Source: Metopolophium dirhodum (lineage: Eukaryota; Arthropoda; Insecta; Hemiptera; Aphididae). From it: a stretch of 64,000 bases of DNA. Both the position numbers and the translations under genes were made by a program. Below, in pieces: positions 1 through 12,460 of the stretch. The notes under the pieces are model-generated. The model did not search any database and was not told the origin of the DNA. It worked only from the letters and a program-made list of their open reading frames with translations. The stretch lies in NCBI RefSeq assembly GCF_019925205.1, contig NC_083568.1, positions 16,986,393 through 17,050,392 on the forward strand. The letters run 5' to 3'. Numbering within the stretch: position 1 is the first letter of the stretch; the number at the start of each line of letters is the position of its first letter.

Positions 1-1763
1 AGTTATTCGATGATCACGTTATTGGGAGCACATACTATTAATATATTATTAAAATTAATAACCAAATATTACGAATACCATATTTTTAAAGTATGTTTAT
101 TATAATATTGTTATTGAAACCTTTGATTGATTGCATATATTTGTATTGCGTATCTAAAACTCCAGGGTGCAAAAATATGAGTAACAATGTGTTGTAATTA
201 TTGTCGATTTCTGATGATGAGTTATTTCGGTTGATAACCTACTTGCGAGCGTGTCTCTGCTGTTCTCAAAATTATATGTTTTTCTTTCCCAGTATCACCG
301 TGTGTTAATATATATATTATATTAAAAATACCAAAAATTATTGCCGCAGAATAATAATGATAAAAGTAGTTTTCAATATTGAACTCATTCGCCGTACACG
401 CTGGTGGTTATTTTTGAAAATATAGTATTATACTACTTACCTGTCCTACCTATTATATTTCTAACCCAATTTAAAATTCAAATATACTTATAAATCAAAA
501 ACGAATAACAATAGATACGGAGGTATCGTTAACAATGTAATATATAAACTGGCACTGTATAACAACGGTCGTTTCTATTATTGAACGAACTTAAAATGAT
601 GCAATAATATTAGTTTTTATGTCTCATCGAGTAATATTATATTGACACGAGTTGGGAATATTATTATTATTTTTATTCTATCTGACATATTATAAGAGGA
701 AAAAAATGACGATATAATTTTTCTAGATACTTGAAACCATGCCGTATACGGTATACCTACGCGAATAATTATTATTAAATCAGATGATGTGCTGGCCAGC
801 CCTATACAATAATCATATTATTCATATAATATTATTAATGATTACCGTTATTTTTGACCGTAAATTGTAAAACATTACATTATAATTACAACAGACATGG
901 TATATTTTGTTTGTTGCACAGATAATTTAATAATAATATATTATGTTGATATTCGTCGGTTGCAGTGGCTCTAAATAAAACATGTATGGGTATTTGATTT
1001 TTTTTTTTAGTTCATAAAAGCAGAACGAATTTTACTGTAGTAATTATTAGATCACATTATTTATAATATTGTTGTTTTTTTATGGTTAAGATAATAATTA
1101 AAAATTAACTGTAATAATAGTCAGTTACATTAAGTCCGTTAAAAGATTTTTAATTTTGATAAAAAAAAATAATAATAAAAACGTCATTAAAATATATTAT
1201 TTTACACACAAAAATATAAAGTATCAATGCATAAAATATATTGTATTGTAATGTTATTGTAAGTAAACAATTAAATAAGTAATATTAGTTTTGTGCGCAT
1301 GTCTTACGACTTGTTAAAATTCAAATCTATAAACACTGTAAAATTGTTCTAGGTTTTAAGTAAATCAAAAAAAATAACAATACAATAATATACTATTGAT
1401 AAAAGTTAGATTTAATTAAAATTGGGTTTTAATAAAAGTTTGTTTTTTGGAAAAGAATATTATGTCGGGTTACTTGAAAATGTCTAAATTTGTAACAGTA
1501 TAATTTATATAACATATAAACATGTTAGGATTATGTCTTAAAAGATTATTATTTTTATTGCGCTACGATTGATAATATTATAGTTTCGTTGTGTTTCAAT
1601 ATTAATAAAAATTATTATAAAATCCTTTAGTTACGGAATGCAATGTATACTTCCCAACATACTTATCATGAGGTATACTCAATACGGAGGAATGTATAGG
1701 CAACATAAGTTATAAGTTTTCAATCTTCGTAAAGGACATATAGGTACATTAAATTAGCATTCT

Positions 1764-2235
1764 TGTAAAGTACTCATGAAAAGTATTCGAATACTCTTTA
1801 ATTAATTCTCAAATACATATTTAAAATCAAATACTAATAATTATCAAACAATTTATTGTATTTAGTTTATATTATATTTTCTATTTTAATTTTAATCAAA
1901 AGATATAAAAAAACAATTATAATTTATAATAATAAATTTTTTATACCGTGAATTTATTATACTCAACCGAAAATTCTAATATTTTGACTAAAAAATCAGG
2001 TGAGGGTTTTATAGTTGTAATTGTAGTACCTAAATGATACGGTAAAATGCTCTATGAAATTAATGGAAAACATGAAAATTGGTCCTGCTAATTTAAAAGG
2101 TAAAAAGTGTGTTTATGTACATTCTAAAGTATATATAGATACTTTCTTAAAGTATTTGAATTTGTACTCGAATACTTTTTTTTACCTGAGTACTCATATA
2201 ATATACGTATTTTCAATACTTTTCAAAATAAGTAG
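1764..2235. repeat. Possible inverted-repeat element built on AAGTATTCGAATAC
   Basis: The left side carries AAAGTACTCATGAAAAGT then ATTCGAATACT; the right side, read on the minus strand, carries GAAAAGTATTG, then GAGTACTCAGG and AAAAGTATTCGAGTAC. The blocks recur in inverted arrangement with divergence. Likely an old non-autonomous repeat; the borders are uncertain. Confidence 0.3.
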
Positions 2236-3277
2236 GCATCTATATCTGTAATTATCGAAAACGTTTAAAAAGTCTGTTTTACAAGACTACTAATCAATAC
2301 ATAATTTTATAATTTATAATCATAACACTATATTATATTATGATCTCAATTAATACGTATTATTTTTGTGCTATTATAATAGCAATTTATTAGCCAGTGA
2401 GTAATACGTATATTAATGTATTGTTATTATAACGGATTTAACAACGATCGATTTTATAGTGACATTTTATAGTACTATAATAATAATATTAAATTATAAT
2501 TAATATTGTTTAGTGATTAAGTAGTTTTTTTCACTAGGCGTGTCCACATCAGTCGTTTCTTGATTAATTTTAGGTAAAACTGGTACGATCAGAATTTTAA
2601 AACGATTTATCGTCCCTATCAAATGCATGTAACGTTTTTAATGCAACACTGTCTAGCTTCCGCCTCGAGTGCCCAATATCCAGTCACTGTGTCCTGTTCG
2701 TATTTAATTTTGTTCTTACTCGTTGTACGAGCGCATATTTTATAGTTATTAATTTTTTTTAATTAATAAACATAATTTAACAGAAAGAATAATTGTATAC
2801 AACGTTTCGAAAAAAATATAATATAGGTACGGTTATTCTAACGAATGAAAAATAAGAAATAAGAAATACATTAATATTCTTGAATACAATACCTACCTAA
2901 AATACACATGTCTTTAACGTGTTATAATATCAACTTAAATAAGTGGTAGATAATTATTCAAAATGAAACCGTCGCACCAGGGTCGAATATATTAATTTTT
3001 AAGAAATTTCGCTTTTGATAAGTTAATTGCATGTAAGTAGTAACTAGTAAGTATCTAATTGTAATGAATAATACTTTACTATTTGCAAATACTATAACTA
3101 TAAATGTGTTGGAATTATTTCGTGACTATTCATGATATACATAGCGATTAGAGTTTATTTTTACAGTAATCAATCAGTATCTCAAAAAGTAAAAACCATT
3201 TTTAAATATTTTTCTGAGGATAATAAAGTTTTGAAATAACTGATAATTTTAGTTTTACTAATAATTATATATAGTAA

Positions 3278-3389
3278 TAAGTATTTAAGGTTTAGATAAA
3301 AAGTGTGGAGACTTGAAGTGAGTAAGTGACACAGAAATACCTAGCAAAATGTCTGTCCCCACTCTTTTCACCTAAACTTTACTTACTTA
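3278..3389. repeat. Foldback (inverted repeat), 112 bp
   Basis: The left arm 3278-3312 and right arm 3355-3389 are complementary over 35 positions with about eight mismatches (shared core GTTTAG.T.AAAAG.GTGG.GAC), around a 42-bp loop. Most likely a small foldback MITE; alternatively an old template-switch palindrome. Confidence 0.55.
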
Positions 3390-4142
3390 TAAGTCACTAT
3401 CTTACTATTTAATTAGGTACTAGATCGAAATTAGATATTTTTACATCGAATTTTATGTATTCTAAAATGAATTCCTACTTTTTTAATTACAATATTAACA
3501 TCAATATTGTATGCATCCATTAATTTTAACTACGGACGTTCATTAAAAGTATTTATTGAATCACACTCATTTTCTTTTATAATTGGTTTCATCGTGGACT
3601 CTATACAACGTTTTTAAACCTTAAGAAGATACCTATATAATTATATAATATACAGTGTTATGAATTTTCAACTAATAATTATATGTTAATATACTAATAA
3701 AATAATATGCAAATGCTCGAGATTTTGACAAATTTGGACGAAAAATCCAATGCTCATACAAAATAATCCTAAACTACTTTTTAATTCCAGTTATAAAAAC
3801 CCATGAGGTATCTTATATTATGTTTTCAAGCTTTATGAATAAAATTGAAAATTACATCAGTCGAAAAAACAAAATATATATTATATTTATTTTCAACAAT
3901 AGATTAATAGAAAAATAAATAAATGTATTCGATGTCTGCACTCTTTTATTCATATTAACTATTACTATGGTCGACAACTATTAAAACAAAATTATGAATT
4001 AGAATTAATTTGTTTATAAACTCCACATCCTATTTGAGACAATAAAATGTAAAAGACTAGGTACTACAGTGGGTTGCATTGGTGGATTTAAGGGGGGGGG
4101 CAAAGGGGCTTGTCCGGGGACTCTTTACCACATATAGTATTT

Positions 4143-4299
4143 GAAAAGACTCCAACAGAAAAAAGGCCACTGGGAAGACCTCGTATGAGATGGGAGTTGG
4201 ATTACGAAGTGAAAAGAGATGTATAAATCTTTGGTGGAGGTTCGGACTGGAGGAACCTTCATCCAAGATAGCTGCAGGAATGGACGTTTGACGCGACCG
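4143..4299 (+). pseudogene. Fossil 3' end of a non-LTR retrotransposon reverse transcriptase ORF
   Basis: The plus-strand translation contains KRPLGRPRMRWE followed by a stop, then GGGSDWRNLHPR and another stop. RPxGRPRxRW followed by an acidic stretch and a DW..L block is the usual tail after the RT domain in many insect non-LTR elements. Two in-frame stops, and no RT catalytic core upstream, show it is dead and truncated. A G-rich run lies just upstream (4091-4099). Confidence 0.6.
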
Positions 4300-6785
4300 A
4301 AAATAAAATTAATATCAAACAAAATCCAAAACTTCAACAACCATTAAGCCGCCATATGAAATAAATAATTACTTGGATCGTTTCAAATGTGAAACAAGTC
4401 TTAACTAATGACTTTTGAAATTATAATATTATGACATTGCGTATGGCCGAACTGGTACTCAGACTAAAGTCTATATAGGATGTTTATTTCAACGACTAGT
4501 GACGACTAATAATGACCTGCAAAATTGTTCGTGTATTTTTTATTGTCCGTTCAAAATTAATGTATTATATATATTGCGTATTCGTTTGCGAGTAAATAAA
4601 ACAGTACGCAATTTTTACAATATTTTAATATTCTATACTGGCCACGCATTTGTTCCCGTTTTCCGTCACTCCGACAACTGTATAGATACTGTGTAACCAT
4701 TCTATGACTCCATTTCACACCACGGAAAATTATCGAATCGATAAGACCACCACCAATAATCACTCGGATATAACACTTTTTTTTTCTTCGTGGAATTATA
4801 TCTAATAATAATTTTTACGCGTTATTACAATTTGCAGCGCCGCACACTGTACATCGCACACATGATTATAATGTCATAAAACGAAAGGTATATGGAAATG
4901 AAAATATGTGAAAGTTCACAGACGCTTACTCGGGGTTCGAAACGAGCCATGGTGATTTCAATCGTACGACTCCTTCATTAATAAAAAATCGACATAACAT
5001 CGTTTTTTTTAGTATATTATACGCGTACGTTTTTCAAATATTCGTCTCGTTACACGACGAGGTAGACTCCGCGTGGAACCAACGATCTTAGGTACTCGAA
5101 ACCAATCGGACACGGGTTAGGTCTCCAATATAATAACAATACGATAATGTTAGGTACCATAATCATCACACATGACGTGTAAGAAAAATAATAATTATGG
5201 TATAATATTATATATAGGTAGCGTACGAGCGTCCTGCTGGGGCCCCCGACTTTTATAATATAATAATAATATACCTATGACCGCGTGTATGGTGTGCGTC
5301 GAATTAATATGTACGTACCTATATATACGTACTTTGTCGAACACGTATCCACTGCAGCGCCAGCCATATCCCGTTAAATAACGAGAACTACATGATTCCA
5401 ATACGTCCAGCACATCGTAGTTCGAATAACGCCATTAACTCTGACCTACAAATCCTCGATCAAAAATAATTATTAGGTGTACACTGTACCTACACATATT
5501 ATTATAATATCTTATTATATTATTTATAGAGTCCAAAACGAGTTTTATCGTAGTTTATTTAATTTGTTTTTTCAATAATAACATTATACGAGAATATTCG
5601 ACGACCCTAATATAACATGACAATATTATTATATTCATGCCGGTAAATAATATGTGACGTATCAATTATAATATGCTCATATTATTCTGTTGCCTTATAA
5701 TATATCGTACCCGCAACTTTTCAAAGCCAACAGCAGCTGGTAATTTATAGTTCCGAAATCGTTTTTCATTTTTCACATGGTTAGATTATATACCTATAAT
5801 TAATACTGTAATATATGTTTACGTCGTGAAATGTGCATCGTCATCGCGTAATATACGAACACATTACACACATCGCATATAAATTACAATCGTGTTATTC
5901 GTTAATGTCCGTGTTTGTTTCATGGCTATGATATGATCTCCATAAAATTTAAAAACTTTCCTATTAAAATTAAACGCGTCGTATTCAATTAATACCTATC
6001 GTCAATTGAATTTCTATCGCGCGAATTTCGAGCTGTGTAATTAGGTTCCCATTTGTGTATTGTGTAGCTGCGGTAAGCACCTGCCTATACCTATATTTTA
6101 CCAGCGTTCAAAAAACGAGACGTTATGAACAAAACATACATTTGTGGTAGTCAGCAACAATAGTATGCCTATAATAATTATTGTCCCGTACAATTAATGT
6201 CACACATTTGGTCGTACACCATAGTATACCTAAACATGACACGACGATAAGCGTCGTCGTGGACAGCTCGTGTATTGTTCACGCGTAAAGCTCGTAGCCC
6301 ATAACACTACCTACATAATAGTACATCGTATTATTCGTCGATGACTCGGGATGAGTTGCAACCGCGGTATATAACACCGGGTGTGTAGTAGTTGGACGAT
6401 AATGTCACTAAGGGATGCTATCGGTGCGAGTTAAATAAAATACACAAGTTTTTTTTTCGAAAACATCAAAATATAGTATGAACGTTTCAAACAATGTTGA
6501 AATATATCAATATAAATATTATATAAATAATAAATAAATAATGTACAAATAAGTTTAGTGAGCTTTGGCGTGTCGTGTAGCTCGCGTTTCGATGGCTCGT
6601 TTGAACTTTGATTGTCGTCGGGGTTGTGGTGCGTGAGCTGCACCGCTGGTATGACACGATGTGGTGGTGTAGGTATATGCGATGATGGTGTTATCATATA
6701 CGTCGTGGTCGTCGTCAACTCGAGGACTTCTACTGGAAACGGTAAAAACGAAAACGAAAATCAAACAAACGGCACGACTGTGAGC

Positions 6786-6806
6786 GTGTGTGTGTGTGTG
6801 TGTGTG
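6786..6806. repeat. (GT)n microsatellite
   Basis: Pure GT dinucleotide run of 21 bp, about 95 bp beyond the gene A stop codon, so it would lie in its 3' UTR or just downstream. Confidence 0.9.
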
Positions 6807-6898
6807 CAAATTATGTGAGCGTGACCCGATAAGTCAGGGGTCGCGTTGGCAGCGGATGTCGCAAAAGCCGGACCGGAAACTCACGTTTGGCGTGGGCG

Positions 6899-6904
6899 TT
6901 TATT
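6899..6904 (-). terminator. Possible poly(A) signal overlapping the gene A stop codon
   Basis: The final codons read CAA TAA A on the minus strand, so AATAAA begins two bases before the TAA stop. I saw no other AATAAA or ATTAAA on the minus strand in roughly the next 1.3 kb, so either the 3' UTR is extremely short or a variant signal is used. Confidence 0.3.
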
Positions 6905-9729
6905 GGGATGTCTGCGGTGCTTGGGCACTGTAGGCCATCTGTTGGGAGTCGACGCTGCGTCCCCATCCGCCGCCGCTGGCTGAACCACCACCGTATCCGC
7001 CGGACGAGATGTCGGCGCCTCCGGCACTGCCGTAAGAGTCGTGTCCACCGTGCACTTCGTGGTGGTGTTGTGGGATCACCTCGTAGGTGACGGTCTTCTC
7101 GTGATGTTTGCTGAGCACCTTCTGGAGGACGCCGACCAGGGACAGCACCAGTGCGATGGTTCCCAACAACAAGGCTTTACCGGCGATCAGGGCGATCTTA
7201 CCGATGGCGAACGGAAGGATGGCGGCGAGTTTGATCTTCAACAGGGTCAACAGAGTCAACAGAACGTGCTTGCTCTTCTTCTCTGCAGAAAAAAAAAAAA
7301 GGAAACGGGCGTAAGTATAATAATATATTATTGCGTATCGTTGCATATGCGAGCGGTGACAGTGATCGGGTGCAGGTTTACGGGTTATGGTATATACGGT
7401 TACCATCGCGGTTATTGTTTCGAACCACGTAATCGGAAACGCCGAGGATCGACCGATCTCAGTAGTTTTATGTGCGTGCGTGCGTGTGAGAGTCTTTATC
7501 AATATCGCATTACGGATTCACGGCCCGATGACCGCCACGACCATGGTCGTGTGTTTTTTATCCGCTGGCGGGCCGTCGGGTATCGCGTTGCTCTATGGTC
7601 CTCGTGGGCGCGGGCAGGGGTTGAGCACTTTCTAAAACCGGTTTTTCGTGCGGCACGACGACGTTTTCTATACGGCCGGTCGTATCCGGCGAGTGAGAAC
7701 TTTGGAACGCGGGGTGTTTATTTCTATTTATTTGTGTGTGTGTCCGACTGATGTTATTATATTATTATTATTATTGTTAAAGAGAAAGAAGAAGACGGCC
7801 TCGGCGGCGGTGTCGTGGGAGTGTGTGGAAAACGAGATTCTCGTGAGATTTGATTGACGCGTAGAAAGTCGTCTCCGATAATAATAATAATAATAATATG
7901 TATCATTACTATTTAGGTACGATAATATACAACTACGACTAGCAGGCTACCACGACGCACCTGTGTGTTATTAAATCGAGGCGGCGGCCGGGGACCGGTT
8001 GACGGTCGGGTTTTTTTTTTTTTTATCGAAAATCCACTTGTGCGCAATAATAGTAAACAAGATTATTATGGAATGTGGGTTGGACGGACTCTCGGGAATC
8101 GGGTCAGTAGGGACACAGAGCGGCGGGTGAGCGTCAACCGTCGCGGTCCGGACGACCTATCTGGCGGCGGGTCGCGGGTCGTTTACGGAAGTCGCTCGCC
8201 GCTAATACGAAGCCGTTTCTTCTCCGGGGGTCACCGGCGTGGTATACAATATTACCGTGGTAACAACATTCGTCATCGTTGTTATTATTATGACTGCGGT
8301 GTAGATAACTACCGTCTAGACCGCACGGCCGCCCGAGGGCCAGAGGTGTAAGCGCCGAGTATCGTCGTCGTCGCACCCACAAGATTCGTTTGCCGAGTCA
8401 CCACGACACGTGTGCGAACCGTTTATCTCATCGTTTGGTATATTATTATTATTATTACTGTCATTATTTTTTTTTTTGACCTATACATGCAATTAATAAT
8501 ATATAAAGACCACGCTCTGCTATTGCGTGTGTTATGTCGGATTACGGTTATAATACTATAATATAAATCAATGAAACGTATACAGGTAGTTAATATCGTC
8601 GACCAATAAAATATAACGAGTAAAGATTTAAAAAAATACGAATGCAGTGAAATTATCATAACATAAATAATTTTCAAACCAAATAGGTCGATAGTAACAA
8701 TAAAATTCAAAAAACTTGTTTTAATCGGCTGTACAAAATATTGACGTCACGTTTATCGATATAACTGTTATGATAATATTATAGTTGTTTGTGAACACTG
8801 TATACAGCGAGCCGTAACTTCACGTCGGTACGAATTATATTTTTATAACTTTAGTTATCTTATTTCTCTTGTTAAATTAATATAGGTTAGGTAATGACGA
8901 TCAACGATGATTAATTTACTTTAATAATTTTCAGATCAATTTAGCAATATTATAAAGTCGAATTTACCGTAAATACGTAATACCTACAGTAAGACAAAAC
9001 ATTTTGTTCTATTATACTATTGTCGATTATAAATATTTTGGAAATATAAACGATCGATTGTCAAATAATCGAAATTATAGTCATAAATATTATGTGTAAT
9101 TCGCAAATGCTCTGAAAGCCGATAAATGCATTTGTGCATACGATGTATGAGTTTTTTTTTTAAACACCGCATGGATTTAATTGTTATAATAATTATCATA
9201 AGTTTATGAACTTACTCTTTTTGATTCCACGGTTTTCTTCGGATGAGTCTTCTTCTTCGTTGTCTCCGATCAATTGGCTGACCATGTCGCTGATGGACTT
9301 TCCGGTTCTGGACACGGCATTGACCATATCGACTCCCTTGATGTCGACCTTGATGGAGTGTTCGTTCAGGTAACGCAAGACGCGTTTGACGACCAAGGAT
9401 TCCATGTCCTTGGGTTGGTCTGCACTGCCGTCCAATGACAATGATCGTGGGGCACCGTCTCCCGGGCTTCCGGCAGATCTGACGACAGTCACTCCTTCGG
9501 TCAGGTTGATCTCATCCTTGTTCAACGCCTTGTCGACGTAAGCGAACAACTTGTATTTGATGCATGACACGGATCCTTTGTTAATGCAGTCGCTGTAGAT
9601 GCCGTCCAATAAGTCCTCTTTGCCTTGAATGGAGTTGTGGCCGACGGACTGGGAGTCCATGCCGGATGGCAAGCTCCATGCACAGGCGACGGTCAAGAAC
9701 AGGCAAAAACATATCCTCAAGGAGTTCAT
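6900..9729 (-). CDS. Osiris-family protein (DUF1676), gene A, two exons
   Basis: The coding sequence is the join of 9729-9216 (exon 1) and 7282-6900 (exon 2) on the minus strand: 897 nt, 298 aa. The donor is a perfect GTAAGT after phase 1; the acceptor is a long pyrimidine tract ending CTGCAG; the join reads in frame through a run of five lysines. The ATG at 9729 has A at -3 and gives a clean signal peptide (about residues 1-19); an in-frame ATG at 9864 lies upstream of the TATA box, so it was not used. Cys48 and Cys56 form the two-cysteine region. The DUF1676 body covers about residues 40-155, followed by an acidic linker (158-165), a Lys-rich stretch (170-176) and a hydrophobic segment (178-228). 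The tail is His/Gly/Ser-rich and ends near the motif SQQMAY (284-289), a variant of the family AQXLAY motif. Osiris proteins are known from insects as secretory/endosomal proteins involved in cuticle formation. The exact orthologue number is not assigned. Both this gene and the other Osiris gene in the window are on the minus strand. Confidence 0.93.
7283..9215 (-). other. Intron 1 of Osiris gene A (1933 bp)
   Basis: Phase-1 intron, donor GTAAGT at 9215-9210, acceptor CTGCAG ending at 7283 after a pure A run on the plus strand (poly-T on the coding strand). Its acceptor-proximal half (about 7400-8420) is clearly richer in G+C than the flanking DNA and carries two ACCGGTT matches (7636-7643 and 7994-8000). 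The donor-proximal half (about 8420-9200) is AT-rich with ATT runs. Open frames seen here on both strands have no family signature and look like chance frames in GC-rich sequence. The intron may hold an enhancer, but that is inference. Confidence 0.85.
7636..7643. promoter_or_regulatory. Possible Grainyhead-type site, AACCGGTT
   Basis: A palindromic AACCGGTT inside the gene A intron, the optimal form of the Grainyhead motif. A further ACCGGTT is at 7994-8000. Function is inferred from the motif and its position in a cuticle-type gene. Confidence 0.25.
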
Positions 9730-9812
9730 GGTTGAGATGGGTAGGTATGGTTTGTGTTGCGGACCGCACTGAAGTCTGAAAAGCACACGATGTGACGCCC
9801 CGAAACCCAAAA

Positions 9813-9823
9813 ACTGTATGATA
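9813..9823 (-). promoter_or_regulatory. Initiator-like element of Osiris gene A
   Basis: TATCATACAGT on the minus strand, 30 bp downstream of TATATAAA. Nearly the same string, TATCATTACAGT, occupies the same position in gene B. It resembles the arthropod Inr consensus TCAKTY with one mismatch. The transcription start is inferred, not observed. Confidence 0.45.
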
Positions 9824-9844
9824 GGTAGGACATGGCAGCCGATG

Positions 9845-9852
9845 TTTATATA
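9845..9852 (-). promoter_or_regulatory. TATA box of Osiris gene A
   Basis: TATATAAA on the minus strand, about 116 bp upstream of the start codon. It is followed at about 30-37 bp by an initiator-like TATCATACAGT (9823-9813), which places the likely transcription start at about 9815-9819 and gives a 5' UTR of about 86-90 nt. Spacing and sequence fit an arthropod TATA plus Inr core promoter. Confidence 0.65.
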
Positions 9853-9942
9853 CCGGGCCCCCACTTCGGTGTTCCGGGCACTTCAGCCACTTTTCGACGC
9901 CACCGATCTGGACCCCCGGAAGATGATGGACTTTCTCTATCT

Positions 9943-9949
9943 ACCGGTT
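9943..9949. promoter_or_regulatory. Possible Grainyhead-type site, ACCGGTT
   Basis: ACCGGTT lies about 91 bp upstream of the gene A TATA box. It matches the ACYGGTT core recognised by Grainyhead proteins, which control epidermal/cuticle genes in insects. Two more matches lie in the gene A intron. The link is inferred from motif and gene class only, and such 7-mers also occur by chance. Confidence 0.25.
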
Positions 9950-9973
9950 ACCGGCTCCTTCCTTTCGCGTTCT

Positions 9974-9998
9974 ACACACACACACACACACACACACA
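9974..9998. repeat. (AC)n microsatellite upstream of gene A
   Basis: Pure AC run of 25 bp located about 120 bp upstream of the gene A TATA box, close to the ACCGGTT motif. Confidence 0.9.
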
Positions 9999-12399
9999 TA
10001 TGCGCACATACACCAGCGGCATATATATTTTTGATGTTCTCAATGGACTCTGCGGTATTATCGCTATTATTATTACTATTATTTTAAACACCACATATGC
10101 TAATTTCGATAATAACTTGTACTGCTAATAATGACTTTGTATACGATTTTAACAGCATGTATAATGTCTGATATTTTATGGTTCGCCTTACGAATTCACA
10201 TCGTTTGCGGTTTTCAAAGTCTTTTTCTTAGGTATTATACTTTGTTCACTATATAAAAACTGCTAATTTTTTTATTATTTTGAAAATAAAAAAATATCCA
10301 TCTAGTATTGTGTTATATTGCACCATAGATCGAATTGTTTTATAATTGGAACTAGGCGTATATAATAATATCCTTTTATTGTATTATTATTAACAGAAAC
10401 TGTTTGAAAATATCCTGAACAATACTGTTTTGAATATTATATTTAATTTTGTGTATTTTATATTTTCTTAGAGTTCTCGTTTTTAAACTAGAAAATAATA
10501 CTTCAGATTTGTGTTTACATAACTACAAATATAATTTATGCTTTATCAAGTATTAGTAATTTTCCCATAAAAATATATTAAAATAACATTTAATCATTAG
10601 AAGAACATAAAAAAAATACATTTTTGAAAACAGCTTGATTTACATAATTATAACTGTAAACAATATTAATTCTTTAACGTTTTACTAGTCACTATCATCG
10701 ACTTGTTTACTAGGTAATTCATAATATAAAATTATAAATAAGATTTAATATATTATTAATTTGATACCATACTAATACTATATTATTATGTTTAGACAAT
10801 TTTGTACGGGTAAGTTCCAAGTTGGACCTGTAAACAGTCCATAAATATTTGTATCGCATAATATACATTATACAATATACATACCTAATATATAGCATAC
10901 TGAAATATTTACACTACGAACTAAATTGATGTGAAATATGATTATTATCTATCCATAGGTTTAATCTGAACAAAGATATGTCTTAGGTAATAATTTTTTT
11001 GAGAAATGTATACCTATCATCATGCATACAACACAGTACACAAGTGCTCCGTCAATTACGCTTTTAAAAACATCTATAAAACAGTACATTAATTTCCGTT
11101 TTTAGACTTAGGATTTTGGTTGACGTAAACCTGGATTCATCAGTGTTATGTTATTTTGTGATTTTTACTGCTTTGATGTGCGATAGGAAAATTTGATGAT
11201 ATGGAATATTTTTGAAGATTATATTTGGAAAATCCTACACATACGTCTTATTTGGATTAGGGTATAGATATTTTACAGCTAATACGCTTAGAATAATACT
11301 ATTATAATACAAACAAATTATACACTTAAGAATAAACAAACATTTTTCGTTTTAGATTTTCCCTCACGCTGTATAATACTCACACGCAGCTCGCTTGTCC
11401 CAATTTTAATAATGTCATTCTGAACGGTGAAAGACCAATTATCTAAATCTCCACGTAAATGTATTTGACATTTAATTTTAGAAAAACGTCTTAATGAAAA
11501 TCGAAATCTGAATTCAAATACTACGACATAATAATCATTAAATCATCACATCTACAAGGTACATACTATTTCTGTTCTTAGATAAAAAGCTCGTTTCTTT
11601 AACGTCGACATTTTCTGATTATTTTTACATTGTTAAATTTCACTAATTTAAAATAAAATTGTAGGTATAAATTTATATTTTTAATTTTCTAAAAGAGAAC
11701 AGAAAAATCCATAGTCCAAAAGTTATAATATTTATATATTCTATATTTGTAATCATTATAATAATTATAGGCGTGGAGACGGATTTTATTCATTATAAAT
11801 GTATTACTTTTGCAGGCCGTTTTTAATGCATAGATTATTGCAGTAGTTAAACGCACTTGTGTATTATTTTCTTGTTTGAGCGAAGTCGTAAACATTTTTA
11901 TTGAATTTTCTAACCAAAATAATAAACATGATATAATTTCATTATTTACCTTCGCATTAGACCATAGGTATAATCTAAAAGTATATTTTGTGTTCTGTGG
12001 TTTTATATTTTATCGTTACTACACATATAGACATGTTTTTGTTACGATCAGTTATGTTCTCATACTTCCGTTTGCAATACTTTGTTTATGATTAATATTA
12101 TTATTATTAATTTTAGCGCTGTATGTTTCATTTTATTTTCCCATTGATCTAATAAAACACACTCAAATAAACGTATGCCTACGAGAAGTTTTTTTTTAAA
12201 TTATCTGATTTAAAAATAAGTTTGTTATTTTATTGACAGCATTATTCTTATTTTCAATTAGCTATAATAAAATATCATTAGTTACAGAAAACCGTTATTC
12301 CGTGTTCGAACCTGTAAATGACTATTAGGCTTATTAATTACATTTCAATACTATGTTCGTTTATAAAATTTAATCTAAGCGGTACATAATATTATGTTT

Positions 12400-12460
12400 T
12401 TAGAATCTGAGCGGAGCGATGAATATATTGATTTTACAGTGATGTGTGTGTTTTTTTTAA
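12400..12460 (+). repeat. Truncated copy of the 43.1-kb element's left end
   Basis: AGAATCTGAGCGGAGCGATG followed by the same ATTGATTTTACA.TGATGTGTG and poly-T as at 43141-43195. Only the left end is present; no matching right end lies nearby. It shows that the 43-kb element is a dispersed family. Confidence 0.7.

Larger units (their letters stand above)
1..6898. other. Gene-free AT-rich flank
   Basis: No exon with family signature, splice-consistent frame or RNA gene was recognised. It holds AT microsatellites, an inverted-repeat-like segment at about 1764-2235, a foldback at 3278-3389, a retrotransposon tail fossil at 4143-4299, and a (GT)n run at 6786-6806. Short open frames are chance frames. 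A plus-strand cluster of AATAAA strings at 6434-6541 has no matching gene. Confidence 0.6.

Noticed and set aside
4926..4950. tRNA-like T-loop string GGGTTCGAAAC
   Set aside because: The flanks pair as CTCG/CGAG around the loop, but no acceptor stem, D-arm or A box at the right distance was found.
7041..7751. 236-codon plus-strand open frame
   Set aside because: It lies antisense to gene A exon 2 and runs into the intron. Its protein has no signature, while the minus strand gives a full Osiris protein.
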